Positions 45,881 to 57,324 of a stretch of 64,000 nucleotides of DNA are shown in pieces (the stretch's first letter is position 1; every line of letters begins with the position of its first letter). The position numbers and the translations under genes are program-made. The notes under the pieces were generated by a model. The model did no database searches. It had not been told where the DNA came from and saw only the letters and a program-made list of their open reading frames with translations. The DNA lies in the NCBI GenBank assembly GCA_023630585.1, contig CM042560.1:4847501-4911500 (forward strand), in the 5' to 3' direction. This stretch comes from Cranoglanis bouderius (Eukaryota > Chordata > Actinopteri > Siluriformes > Cranoglanididae).

Positions 45881-47778
45881 TAATTACTGTATCTCACACT
45901 TCTATGCTGCATGATGATAATTTCCACTGGTTAAAGACATTTCTTTGATGAATTGTTAATTTGTTCAGTAAAAATAAAATTTATATCGCTATTGGTGCCA
46001 ACAATTACGTATCCCAGTGAACAGACTTAAGGAAGAAAGCATTGCCTTTAATTAAAAGGATATTCGCAATGCTTGCAAACTTGGCAATAACTTTAGGCAA
46101 AAACTTTATTTAGAACAGCTTCCAAGAGGTACTTAATTTTTCTCCAAACAATGATCTATCTGAAAAGTCTGGGAAGCTGCCTCCTGAACTCAATGCACAT
46201 TGAAACAGTATTGTTCTTTAGATTTTCTAATCAGGAATGTTTTGTCTTTTGGGTGTACTGACTAATCTCATGTTCCTGTAAGGTGTTCCATGATTGTTTT
46301 GATGATAGGTTAATATCTGGCCAGCTAAAACAAACAAACAAACAAACAAACAGTAAATTGCACTGACCATGCATTGCAATCAAATGAATTTCAAATTCAG
46401 TGCCTTTTATTACTTTTTTTCAAACACACTATGGGAAGAACCTGCTTAATGTACACAAATCAGTTAATGACTAATCAGTTCTATGATTATGATATTGGTT
46501 GGTAGAGCTGTAGGACTTGAGCCTGATGTTTTATGTATTGGCCTGGACTTGTCTCTGATTTATTGTTATTATACTTGTCTCTCAATCTTGGGCATTGGTC
46601 TTGCTAAATATGGTCTTTGTCTCAAGCAAGAATTTTTCATTTTGCATGCACAAAGTTTGACAAGAAGTCATCTTTCTCCTTTGCTCAGTGTAGCCTGATG
46701 CAATGCTACAGTCTTAGAAAAGAAAAGTCAATAACTATTCTTAAACTTCACATAATACCCATCCAGATGTTTGCGGGCTAGCTTACATTCCTTCTGTGCT
46801 TTGTGCAGAAATGGGGATTTAAATTTTTACAATGTTGCATTTCTCCTTGGCTTGGTTCGCTTTCAGAAGGCAACATTTCAAAGTGTACCAAAAATGTGTT
46901 TAAGTCACATGTGAGAAAACTGTCACCTCATTGGTCAGAATGCACCTGTTTATGTTCTGGGGCTCATAGCGGTCATACATCAAGATGGATGGACAGCAGC
47001 TCCGCAAGCTTATTTTGCCTTTTTTTAAGCTATAGTTATTATAATTTATCAGTTTGAGCAGGAATTGACGGTTCATGTTTCAGGCAAATTTGTCTTTTTC
47101 ATCTCCAGAACTCCCAGTCCTGTGAACTGAATCTCGAACTTTAATGTACTGTTGATGGAGTTTTTTAGCCTTTGTGCTGGATTGTTTTGGTGTGGATCCG
47201 AGCATGATTGCTGTGTTCATGTATGTCTAAACGAACCAAAACAAATGCTCCAAACGAGCCAAGTGTGAAAACACCATCAGTCGCGCTTTGATTTGGACTC
47301 GACCCTTAATCTCAACCCTGGTCTCGGACTTGTCTTGGGCTTGACGATGGTCTTGACTACAGCGCTATCGGTTGGTCACATGCTTGTCTCATCCAATCAA
47401 CTTGTAAGAGTCATTCTTCAGAATATAGAGAATGACGTATAGGCAGCCGGAGTGGATTCATTAAAGAATCTTTTGTGGGAAGGGAAATGTGCCCATATTG
47501 ACTTTCAGAAAGAAAGTCTGTTTGAATCTTGGGCAAGGAAGTGTGGCCTCTTGGTCATGGTTCTCTGCGTGAGTACTTTGGAAGGGATTTTTCACTGGAT
47601 TTGTAAAAGCTTTGCAAGGAAGGGGAAGAGAGGGGAAGTGGCCATTTTTTGTCCAATGTGTCCTGATGACTGAGCTTCATTTCCAAAATTCTTGGAATTT
47701 CACGGAAGACTGCTTTTCAGTCTATTATCTTGTCTTTTTTTTTGGTATTCTGCATTTTGCGTTTTGGCTGGAGTGTCT
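45881..47778. other. Non-coding stretch without recognised elements
   Basis: Apart from a short CAAA microsatellite I see no gene, transposon end or tandem repeat. Confidence 0.4.
46327..46352. repeat. (CAAA)n microsatellite
   Basis: About 6 units. Confidence 0.9.
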
Positions 47779-48055
47779 CCATCCTTCCATCCATCCATTT
47801 TCTGTACCACTTATTTAAACAGGGTTGCAGCAGGGATCCTGGATCCCAGGGAACTCGGGGCACAATTTGAGGGACACCCTGGAAGGGGTGCCAATCCATC
47901 ACAGGGCACAATTGCATACACACTCAAGCACAGACTACAGACAATTTAGAGCTGCCAATCAGCCTACAGTGATGTCTTTTGACTGAGGGAGGAATCGAAG
48001 CCTCAACCCTGGAGGTGCAAGGCAAACATGCTAACCACTAAGCCACCATGCCCCC
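47779..48055 (-). mobile_element. SINE, ATGG-tail subfamily
   Basis: Plus strand CCATCCATCCATTTTCTGTA, AGGGACACCCTGGAAGGGGT, GACAATTTAGAGCTGCCAAT and GCTAACCACTAAGCCACCAT, i.e. the reversed SINE from tail to tRNA-like head. The B-box region is partly deleted. Confidence 0.86.
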
Positions 48056-48641
48056 TGGACTATCTCTTTACCTCATAAAGAACATAAGATACAGAGTGTT
48101 TTACTTGTTGCTGGGAAACTTAGCAAATCTCTAACCACAGCAGAGAATTGCTTAGCTCTCGTGTACAGCGTTTGGGTTTCTGTTTGTATCTGACACCATG
48201 CTCCCTATGGCACACGCACCAGATGTGTTCCCTACAAATGTAACAAATGTACCGCCTGGCAGAAATTTACCCGAAAGTCTAGCTGGGACAAGAAAGCACC
48301 AGAACCTGCCAGAATCTCATGTCTTGGGTTTCGGAGATTAGAACGTCACAATCCCCGACATTGACCTGGTCTATGTAAATACACACTCACACACACACCC
48401 ACACCCACACCCACACACAAATCCACTTCTTCTCTATAGCTGCCAATACAGTCTTATTCTTGCAGCCAATGCGGTCTGTTTGTGCTTAGTCTATTTGTAC
48501 ACAATCAAATGGCACTACACACACACTCTTTCCTTTGTAACACACACCAGGCTGAAATTGCTACAGACTGCCTACTCCGTAGGGGAGAGAACTATTCATC
48601 CAACACCTGTACCACAGAACACACACAGCCAAAACCTGAGA

Positions 48642-48667
48642 GAGCGAGAGCGAGAGAGAGAGAGAGA
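48642..48667. repeat. (GA)n microsatellite, short
   Basis: GAGAGCGAGAGCGA followed by pure GA. Confidence 0.85.
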
Positions 48668-48750
48668 AATCGTTAATGTGTAACAGAGAGAAACAGAATA
48701 AAAAATGCTAGAGGAAGAAACACAGAGTGAAAAGAATAAGAAATAGCATT

Positions 48751-48753
<3 letters not shown>

Positions 48754-48819
<66 letters not shown>

Positions 48820-48836
48820 GTGTGTGTGTGTGTGTG
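48754..48836. repeat. (TG)n microsatellite, long
   Basis: About 41 TG units with one GC interruption. Confidence 0.97.
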
Positions 48837-49131
48837 CTGGAGGATATATAATGGGGCGGGGACAGTGCTTTGTTACTATTCAGATGAAAGCTGTTACAGC
48901 ACTGAATAGAGCTGCCCTTAATGTCAAAGCTCACCGTCTACAAAGAATAAGATCTCTCCACAAAGCCCAAACACAATCAAACGACCCGCTGCTGCGTAAT
49001 AGCCATTTAGGATCATGGGTATGAGTACTTTTTTCTTTTCCTCCAGCCAAAATTGTTTCACCTATCTTTTTTGTCCCTGAAAAATCGCAAGAAATCTGTC
49101 TATAAGATTTCACAAGAACATAATACACAGA

Positions 49132-49134
<3 letters not shown>

Positions 49135-49181
<47 letters not shown>
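49135..49181. repeat. (TC)n microsatellite
   Basis: About 23 TC units. Confidence 0.96.
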
Positions 49182-49183
<2 letters not shown>

Positions 49184-49499
49184 ACTCTTTCCTTTCCAGG
49201 TCACATTACAGAGTCTATATTTACCAAGACATGATGTAATTACAGATACTTTAGAAACCGTTTACACTGGTAGGCAAGACCAACAATGAATGTTTATGCA
49301 AATGAACACAGGTGCCTATAAATGTCAGCATTAAGGGAATACACACCGAGCTTGTCTCAGAAGTGACCTTAGCAAACACCCCAGTACACACAAAGTCCAA
49401 GAATGTCCAAGAAAGAGCTTTGGAAATACAGGAATTATCCCACTTCTTTCAGTTTGTGACTCCAAGACACTACACTTAACCTTCAAATATACTAAATCT

Positions 49500-50046
49500 T
49501 AAAATACTTCAAAAACCTTACTATTTTTTTTTTTAACTATTTAGCATCTCATGCTTGAAATGTTCTTTCATGTTCATGAGCTACCCATTATAGTTTACAA
49601 AAAATGTACATTTTAGTTCTACAACCATATTACATGACCTGTTACAAATTATCTGAAGATCATGGGAAGCAGGAAAGTCAGTTCTCTCATTATTTTTTTC
49701 TTTATTTTCGATGATATTGTGATATTGACTCTTGAGATCACCTTAAATGTATAGCCCTGTTACCCCAATTACAGACTGAAAGTAAATCATACATTTAAAG
49801 AAATTTCTTTTGACATGAATCATTAGAAAGTCCTTATTTTGTATTTATTGTAGATTTGCTAATTCTATGCTAAAAACTCAACCCTGTTACTTATTTGGAA
49901 GCAAGATCCAGCTGTTATCAGCAAAGCAACATTTGCTGCCGGAGATGAGATAAAACATTTTTGAATGGTTAAACATGTTTTCCTAAATTCATTGTTGTTG
50001 TTCTTTAAACAGTTACTAGGACTAAATGGCACCCCAATAGTGGAAT
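49500..50046 (+). mobile_element. GGGTGATTTC-TIR element, partial copy 2
   Basis: The right end GGCACCCCAATAGTGGAATCACCC matches the inverted end of the family. The interior GATGATATTGTGATATTGAC and AGCCCTGTTACCCCAATTAC matches 10.45 kb and, reversed, 57.65 kb. The left end is not recognisable. Confidence 0.65.
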
Positions 50047-50182
50047 CACCCACAAAACACTAGATTCTTGCTCCAAAGCCCTTTATGTCCAATAAATGAA
50101 CATTATATGAAGAAACTATTGGTAAATATGACAAATAGGACACTATACAGAGCTGGAGAGCACCAACTGGTCATTATTAGTA

Positions 50183-50475
50183 TCAACATGTGGTGTTAGC
50201 ACCTCACAACTCCAAGATTCGATTCTGAGTTCTAGTCACCGTTCTCCCCATATCCATGTGGATTTCCTCCCATCTCCCAAAAATTCGCCAGTAGGTGGAT
50301 TAGCGATGTAAAATAATAGCTAAAAAAAAATAGCTATGCTCCTTGGTGTAAATGTGTGTTTGTTATGCCCTGCAGTGGACTTACACAGTGGCACTTAAGT
50401 CTAAGGTATATACTTACCTTGAGCCTAGAAAGACCCTGGATCCAACAGAACCCTGACCAGGATCAAGAGGCTACC
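50183..50475 (+). mobile_element. SINE, ATTC-tail subfamily, diverged
   Basis: TTAGCACCTCACAACTCCAA, then GATTCGATTCTGAGTTC (B-box-like), CGTTCTCCCCATATCCATGT, GATTTCCTCCCATCTCCCAA, GTAGGTGGATTAGC and ACCCTGACCAGGATCAAGAG follow the SINE order from head to 3' part. No clean tail. Confidence 0.65.
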
Positions 50476-51779
50476 ACAGTTACGTGAATATATGCTTGAA
50501 ATGTTTTCTTAGGCCAAACCTAACTAAAAATTCATGTCAGATTTACAAAAAAATGCCTATACTGATGATTTCTTCATATTCATGTCTGTATGTTGATTAA
50601 TGCCAATGACACGTGAATTGCACATTCACGGCACAGCTGATTTACATTTAGTGACATCCACAAAACTTCATAAAAGGAAAAGGTCACAGAGCTGAATATG
50701 ACAAAATGACAATTAGTGGCATGTGCCAAATCTTCCAGTAATACAGCTCAGCCACTGCAGAGCGTCGGCTACCAAATATACTCACTAACTCTTTCTCTTG
50801 ATATAGGGTGTCATTACTTTTGTCCTAAGTGAACAACTAGTCTTATTTGCCTTTTATAGATTTGTTTTGGATTGAAGTATAATATAATATAAAATGCAAG
50901 TATAATAATATATGTAAATATAATATTAATATAAAAGGACAGTTTTGCAAAATCGTTACAAAATTATATTTCAAATTATAAGCATTTTAAAATCAACCCT
51001 CTTCTCAGAGTGGTCCAGCTAAAGCTTGCTCTCGTGCCATAATCTTGTTACACCTAACAATTTATTATGTTTTCTAGCTTAGTACGTCTTTAATCAGAAG
51101 CTGTACATCCCATCAGCCTCCAAGCAATTTTACAGACACATGAAATTACACAGGATGCCATGGAGCTCAGCCTTTTTATGGCTATGGCTTTAGGCTATGA
51201 TTCTGGAGATATACATCTGTGATTACCTCTCATCTTTGTGAAGTGTTGCACTGTTGCGAATGTGTGGGTTCTAGGCAAAGTGTAAGCCTGTAGGTGGAGG
51301 AGTATCTGTATCATCGCCCTGTCCTGAACAGAGCTTTTAACCCCCAACTGCTACAGAAGCCCTGAAAAGATTAACCATCTATTGCTTTGTGCAAGTGTGT
51401 GAAAAATGTCCTATGTAGCAATACAGTTGCCAGTGAAGATTGGATCTATGACTATACATCAGTTCTAATTTGTTTACTTCTTCAGTGCCTAGTTTCCTAG
51501 TTTCTATATCTCCTACCATAGATATTCATACTAACAGAGATAATGTGTCCTCCATAGACTTGCCTTGTTTTTTGCTGATTTCCCAAGGACTTCTCTTTAA
51601 TATATGGCAGATTGGAATGTAATTTTGTTGTTTTCTTCCAGTTGTCTATAACGTAATACAATTTAGGTTTGAAATATCAAATAAAAACCCAAAAATTAGT
51701 CCAAAATATAACACGTGTAATTTACATTCAGTGATAAATTGATCCTGGCAACAACAGTGCCATCTATTCTTAAGTCTCC
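50476..51779. other. Non-coding stretch without recognised elements
   Basis: AT-rich, including an ATAAT-rich simple tract near 50880-50940. Nothing else identified. Confidence 0.4.
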
Positions 51780-52120
51780 TGTTTGCTAAATGTATTTCTG
51801 TCAAATAAATGATCCAGCTAACAAGCTAATTTAGCTAGTAAATGTTTGTATAGAACATGGCTAATTGTCTAGCTAGTTAGCCAGGTAAATAGCTAGTATT
51901 AGTTAAGCTAGTTAAAGATTCTTTGTCAAATAAGTAGTCCAGTGTAAAAGGCCAACATACTGTACTTAGTGAAATGGTTTGCAGAGAAAATTGGATAGCA
52001 AATTGGCTAGCTAGCATTAATGAAGTATTAATTCTTTATCAAATATAAAGAAATATAGTCCAATCTATATATCTAACAAGCTAGGAAATGCTTGTTACCT
52101 TAGCTAATGGTTCTTTGAGT
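51780..52120. repeat. Degenerate TAGCTAG-rich repeat
   Basis: Recurrent GCTAGCTA/TTAGCTAG motifs and a loosely repeated block (TTTGTCAAATAAGTAGTCCA at ~51930; similar at ~51800 and ~52035) spaced ~110-130 bp. A decayed tandem repeat is the best guess. Confidence 0.45.
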
Positions 52121-52439
52121 AACACTAAACAATGCATGCAGATGCTCAGATCAGGTATTTATAACTTTCAAATCACTCCACAAACACTTACACATGAAAT
52201 GTCTTGCCACAACACCTAAAATTTATATGGTTACAGGAAACATGGTGCACTACAGCACCGTGTTTGGGAACAGATCTACACTGGGTCTTTATAAAGCCAT
52301 TTATTGTTCAACCCTTAGAAGGAGAACCTATATGGAGGTAAAGTGACCTTATGTCACAGTGTACTGCAAGTAATGATATCATTAGCTATCTATAGCAACA
52401 GAGATAAATAATATATACAAAACCAGACTCAGAGAGAGA

Positions 52440-52757
52440 GAGAGAGAGGAGCCATGTGCAGAGGCACTTTAATATAAACTGCAAACATACAAAACAAAAT
52501 CACAATCTAGATCAAAGTTGGTAAGGTGAAATCACAGTGCACACAAACCATAGGACAATCCAAAAAACAAACCAAGAAAATGGCCAAAGGTCAAACAAAA
52601 TAACAAATCTCAGATATTACACAACTGTAATGGTTGGCAAGGCTTCGCAATGAACAAATGTTCTTTGTGTGTTTATATACTAGAGAGTCAGGCAGTCGAA
52701 TCCAGAGGTTGAGACCTCTGCTGGCATGGAGGGCTAATGTCCTGTGATGGTGTTACA
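52440..52757 (-). mobile_element. LTR-like fragment
   Basis: The minus strand begins TGTAACACCATCACAGGACA, carries a TATA box (AGTATATAAACAC, about 52670-52685), and ~200 bp on an ATTAAA followed by GTGCCTCTGCACATGGCTC at the edge of a (GA)n tract. The order (TG start, TATA, poly-A signal, U5) fits an LTR. The 3' boundary and a target duplication cannot be fixed. Confidence 0.55.
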
Positions 52758-53707
52758 AAAGGAAACAGGTTTCCGGCCCAGGTCCTGGAGTATTCCCTGT
52801 GGATTACCTTATCTTTCTGATATCAACCAACCTGTTCTGAATTCTTGAATGTTAATAAACAGCACCTGACTGCATTTACATATGTGTTATAAGGCAGGAT
52901 TGCTTCAGAATGCTAAAAACCCAAGGCTTTTTTCATTTTTTTTCCAAAAAAAAAAAAAACAATACTAGAATTCAACTGCAACCACACAACAAGAAAAGCT
53001 TCAGAATGGAAGTTTAGTAAATGTTTAAATCAGTGATCCTGCAAATGATCAGAACTCAATTAAAAATAGACACTAGGCACAAATGCACTGCATGGATTAA
53101 GAGCTGATCATTCACTGTTAGCATGTGAGAACTTTATAATCAGGGTAATAAACTGAGTCAGAAAAAAAGAGGGTTAAGTGCTTTTGTGCAAAGGTGCCAT
53201 TATTAATACAAAGACACACCAGGAAATGAACATTTGGGAAGAGACAATGGCAGCACCTGCACCTCTGTGTGTATTTTTTCAGTGAGCTCATCTGCTGGCA
53301 AGCCTCTACCTGGATTTCCACCAATACTGTCATCAGAAGGAAGGATGCCAAAAAAAAAACAAACCAAAAAACCCCAGTCATTTCTGAAGGTGATTTTGCT
53401 TCCTGAGAGGAAAAGAATATATCACATTGAGAGTGGTGAACCTACTGATATGAATATTAAAAACTCTGTACTATGCATATGTTCTAACACGTTATTGTTT
53501 CTATAGTAACAGCTAATTCACATGGACTTGTATGGTGGACACGACACATAATCTAAACCTAATAATAAACAGATTTTAAAAAACATTTTTATTTAACAAA
53601 GAAAACAAGTATTAACTTGTCTCATTCCATACCATTAAATGTAACTATAAAGGTCATTCTTGTCATTGTCATTCTTTAATAAATTATTATTTTTTAAAAT
53701 TATCATT

Positions 53708-53746
53708 AACTTCCCTGGGATAGGCTCCAGGCTCCCCCACAACCCT
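53708..53746 (+). mobile_element. SINE 3' fragment, ATGG-tail subfamily
   Basis: CCCTGGGATAGGCTCCAGGC, then CCCCCACAACCCTGT. It stops abruptly at the start of the next repeat. Confidence 0.75.
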
Positions 53747-54065
53747 GTCAGTCCCTCCAGGATTTCGCGATTTTGTGATCGCAGAAATGAAAGCAAAATC
53801 AAGCAAACGCCGCAATATTTGGAGGAGCTTGCAATTTTTCAAAATTACCGCAGATTTGGGCCAAGATGTGTCATGTGACGTCATCACAATGCGCATTCAA
53901 TCAAAGCCCTCTTCAGTTCACGTGCATCGAACATAAGTACAGCTGAAAGGTCTCATTTACCAACAAATATCACTGCGAAAGACCGTGCAGAACCTGCGAT
54001 TCCTGCAATTGCAATTTGCTAATTCGAGTAGTTTTCCGCAAGAAAAGCACAAAAACTCACAAACT
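53747..54065 (+). mobile_element. Interspersed repeat starting CAGTCCCTCCAGGATTTCGC
   Basis: The opening motif recurs, mutated, at 61530-61560 (CAGTCCTTACAGGATTTCGC). The body (ATTACCGCAGATTTGGGCCA, GACGTCATCACAATGCG, GAAAGACCGTGCAGAACCTG) matches a repeat I recall from fish, class unknown to me. No intact frame. Confidence 0.55.
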
Positions 54066-54077
54066 GCATCACAACAT

Positions 54078-54207
54078 CACTTCAGGATGTGATGTTGTTG
54101 GAAAAGAATTAACTTTGCGGTGGTAATATCACACCACCCCATCGATGATTATTTTATATACTGTATTTGATATTTTTAGAACAGCACACCCCTAAGTGTT
54201 TTATTCC
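54078..54207. repeat. Palindromic MITE, AATAAAAC family, copy E
   Basis: Left CACTTCAGGATGTGATGTTG, right CACCCCTAAGTGTTTTATTCC, centre GTGGTAATATCACACCAC. Confidence 0.6.
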
Positions 54208-54360
54208 TTACTTATCCAATGTTACCTTGTTCATTTATTGTCTAGCATTAATTTAAAAAGTGAGCCAATTTTCTATGCAAACATATTTAGGTATTTTATC
54301 TTGCCAGATTAGGCTATGTATTTGAAAAAGTTTAGTTAAACTAGTAAAAACAAAGACATT

Positions 54361-55006
54361 TGTTACGACACCGGGGATATGAAGGAAGCAGGATGCACTC
54401 GCAGAACATAAAAGGCACATTCAAAAGTGACGGGACAAAAATACCAAAAATCCAAAAACAGAGGAATGTTAATCTTCCTAAACGGGTTAGACACAGATGT
54501 AATCACTTACAGGGTCACACTCCACGAAGTCACGCAACGAAGCAGGAAACCTAGAAACCCGGGGACGCCGGGTAAACAAAACATAAATAAAAAAGGCAGG
54601 AACCAGGGGATGCCTGGTTAACAAAAACATCGGTAACTTTTTGCTCCGTCGCTATCTGGGACATCCAGAATCAATATTCCAAAAACAGACAATTTAACAT
54701 CGAACAAAACTCAGTAACCAAAACTCATTGACAAAAACTCAATACTCCGCCACGAAGCGGACACAGACCGGGGTTTAAATAATGGCGTTTCATCCTAAAC
54801 AAACAAGATTACATCAGCGACACCTGGACACAATAATCAGAACATTAGGACCAATCAGGAAGCGGGGGCAGAGACATGACGCAACACAAAAACAAAAGGG
54901 CACATGGCCACATAAACAAACACCAAGTTCATGATGTAGTTCAGAGAGTTCCGGAATGTGGAAGATATGCGGCTCCGTAGCGGAGCCACGAGTAGGAGAT
55001 CTAACA
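54361..55006 (-). mobile_element. Solo LTR, 646 bp, with 5-bp target duplication
   Basis: Minus strand reads TGTTAGATCTCC ... GTCGTAACA, so the ends are TGTTA/TAACA. Direct duplication ACATT lies at 54356-54360 and 55007-55011. A TTATTTAAA TATA-like box is at 54774-54782, ~225 bp from the 5' end, giving a plausible U3-R-U5 layout. No internal gag or pol sequence is present, so it is the product of LTR-LTR recombination. Ty3/gypsy-type is likely from length and 5-bp duplication but not proven. Confidence 0.88.
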
Positions 55007-55716
55007 ACATTGTTGTATGTTATGGATTCAGATCTAATATTGTTCTGATATTTATATATTTTTAATATTTAACATTTTTAACCTGTTGTTCACAAAAAAT
55101 AGCTATGCTTCTGTCATGTATAATGGAGGAAATAAATAAATAAGAAATAAATAACCAAAAAAATTCATGCAAGGCTTCAATATTCCACCCTCTGTCGCTT
55201 TGCAAGGGCTCAAATCTGTATAATCTATGGGTGAGACATGAAATCATCAGGAGAAGCAGCTGCCTCGTTATAGGATGTGGGTTAATTAAATCTGCATACT
55301 GGTATTTTGATTGAATAATGAAGCCTAATGAACACCTGCTAGAGTGACCTCGTCCATGCTGACAGTGTCACCTCTATAAAACATGCACGCACACTGAAAC
55401 ACATATCACATGCGTGCAAACAGAATGGCTGAGAAAAATATGACAGAGAAATAATACGTGGTTATGTTGGAATTATTACTGAATAGTAACTTAGTAATTA
55501 TACCTGGAACTTATTTACACATATTTATACACATTTATACACATATTAGCGGCTGTACAGCTTCAGACCACCAACCTGGCATCAGGGTTTGCTTTTAAAT
55601 GGGACAGCTTTTAGAAATCATGCCAAATACCTCAGGTGAGCAAGAAATTACATGAACAATTTTATTCCCATCATACGCACTTATAACAGGAACAATGACA
55701 GTGTTGACAGCAGCTA

Positions 55717-57265
55717 CAGTGGATATAGAAAAGTATAAAATAAAACCTTTAAAATAATCACATTTTGTTGCTTTTCAGCCTGAAATGAAGACGGACACAG
55801 TTTTTGTTTTATCCAGCTGTATTTACTCAGTGCAACTTGTAACATCCAAGTGAAAGATATAACACCAACATGTCAGAAAAAAAAAAAAAAAAAAAAAAAA
55901 AACAGAATCACTGAGTTGGAAAAAGGATCACCCCCCCTCCTAAAAATGACTTGTAGACTCAATAAGGTGTAGCTAATCACCTTCTCAATGGCACACAAAG
56001 CCATTTGATTTTCAACTGTGATCAGCTGTGGTCATTTTGATTAGCTCAGCATGAAAAGAGCTTTCCTGGAGCATTTTGTAGAGCAACTGAAGCAAACAAT
56101 CAACTATGGATGGCAAGGCACTGTCAAAAGGATAAAGTTGTGGACAGGCACAAGTCAGGAGATGGACAGACTTTTTTTTTTTTTTTTTTTTTTTAAGGTT
56201 TTATCAATGCCCAGAAGCATGGTGAAGTCTATTATTAAGAAATAGAAGGTATTTGGTACAACACAGACCCTCCCTGGATCAGGACGTCGCTCCAAACTGG
56301 ATGAAAGAGCCAGGAGGAAACTTGTCAGAGAGGCTACCAAGAGGCCTACAGCAACTCTGAAGCAGTTTCAGGAATTTATGACAAAGAGTGGTCATTGTGT
56401 GCATGTGACAACAATATCACAAATTCTCCACAAATGTGGCTTGTATGAGAGGGTTACAAGAAAAAAGCCACCCACGACTGAGCTTTGCCAAAACGCACCT
56501 TGAAGATTCTGAGGCCACATGGAAAAAGGTGTTATGGTCAGATGAATTATTTGGCCTCAACACCAAACGATATGTCTGGCAGAAATCCAATACAGCTCAC
56601 CATCCAAATAACACCATTCCTACAGTAAAGCATGGCGGTGGTAATATCCTGTTATGGGGGTGTTTCTCTGCAGCAGGGACTGGAGCATTTGTCAGGATAG
56701 AAGGAAAATGGATGGGGCAAAATATCATCAAATTCTTGAGGAAAATCTGCTTCCCTCTGCCAGAAAGTTGTCAATGGGAAGAAGGTTTACCTTCCAACAT
56801 GGCAATGACCCAAAGCACACAGCAAAACTGACCACAAAGTGGTTGAAGGAGAAAAAGGTGAATGTCCTTGCATGGCCTAGTCAGAGTCCAGACTTAAACC
56901 GCATTGAAAATCTGTTGAATGACTTGAAGACTGTAGTCCAAAAAAGGTCAAATTTAACTGAACTTGAGCAGTTCTGCAAAGAAGAGTGGGCAAATATTGC
57001 AAAGTCTAGATGTGCAAAGTTAGTAGAGACATATCCCAACAGACTAAAGGCTGTAATTAAAAAATTAAGGCAAATTAAAGAAAGGGGGTGATCCTTTTTC
57101 CAACTCAGTGATTCTGATTTTTAATTTTTATTTTTATTTTTTTTCTGACGTGTTGGTGTTATATCTTTCACTTGGATGTTATAAGTTGCACTGAATAAAT
57201 ACAGCTGGAGAAAACAAAAACTGTGTCCGTCTTCATTTCAGGCTGATTCTTATCAATTCCCACTC
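55717..57265 (+). mobile_element. Tc1-like element (CAGTGGGTATAG family), nearly full length, defective
   Basis: Left end CAGTGGATATAGAAAAG, right end AATTCCCACTC; TA at 55715-55716 and 57266-57267. The right inverted repeat lacks ~38 bp present in the 44737 copy. The transposase on the plus strand is read in pieces: MKRAFLEHFVEQLKQT (56051), then a T26 run that disrupts the frame (56169-56194), VKSIIKK, SRRKLDERARRKLVREATK-like DNA-binding sequence, WSDELFGLN (first Asp), HHPNNTIPTVKHGGG, FQHGNDPKHTAKLTTKW (second catalytic Asp is Gly), SPDLNRIENLLNDLK (Glu). An A-run occurs at 55878-55902 in the left arm. Confidence 0.92.
56654..57091 (+). pseudogene. Tc1 transposase catalytic half, catalytic Asp lost
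   Basis: 145-codon frame from MGVFLCSRDWSICQDRRKMD to KLRQIKERG. It contains FQHGNDPKHTA, where the family has D-N-D, and SPDLNRIENLLNDLKTV. With the second Asp replaced by Gly it cannot be catalytic. The preceding half of the protein lies in another frame (56436-56831). Confidence 0.88.
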
Positions 57266-57324
57266 TATGTAACATTTTTGATGTGTCTCAAATTGTACTT
57301 AAAGGTGTAATTAAAATGCTATAT

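Noticed and set aside
46483..47057. Cys- and Leu-rich plus-strand frames
   Set aside because: Chance frames; no homology seen and no supporting neighbours.
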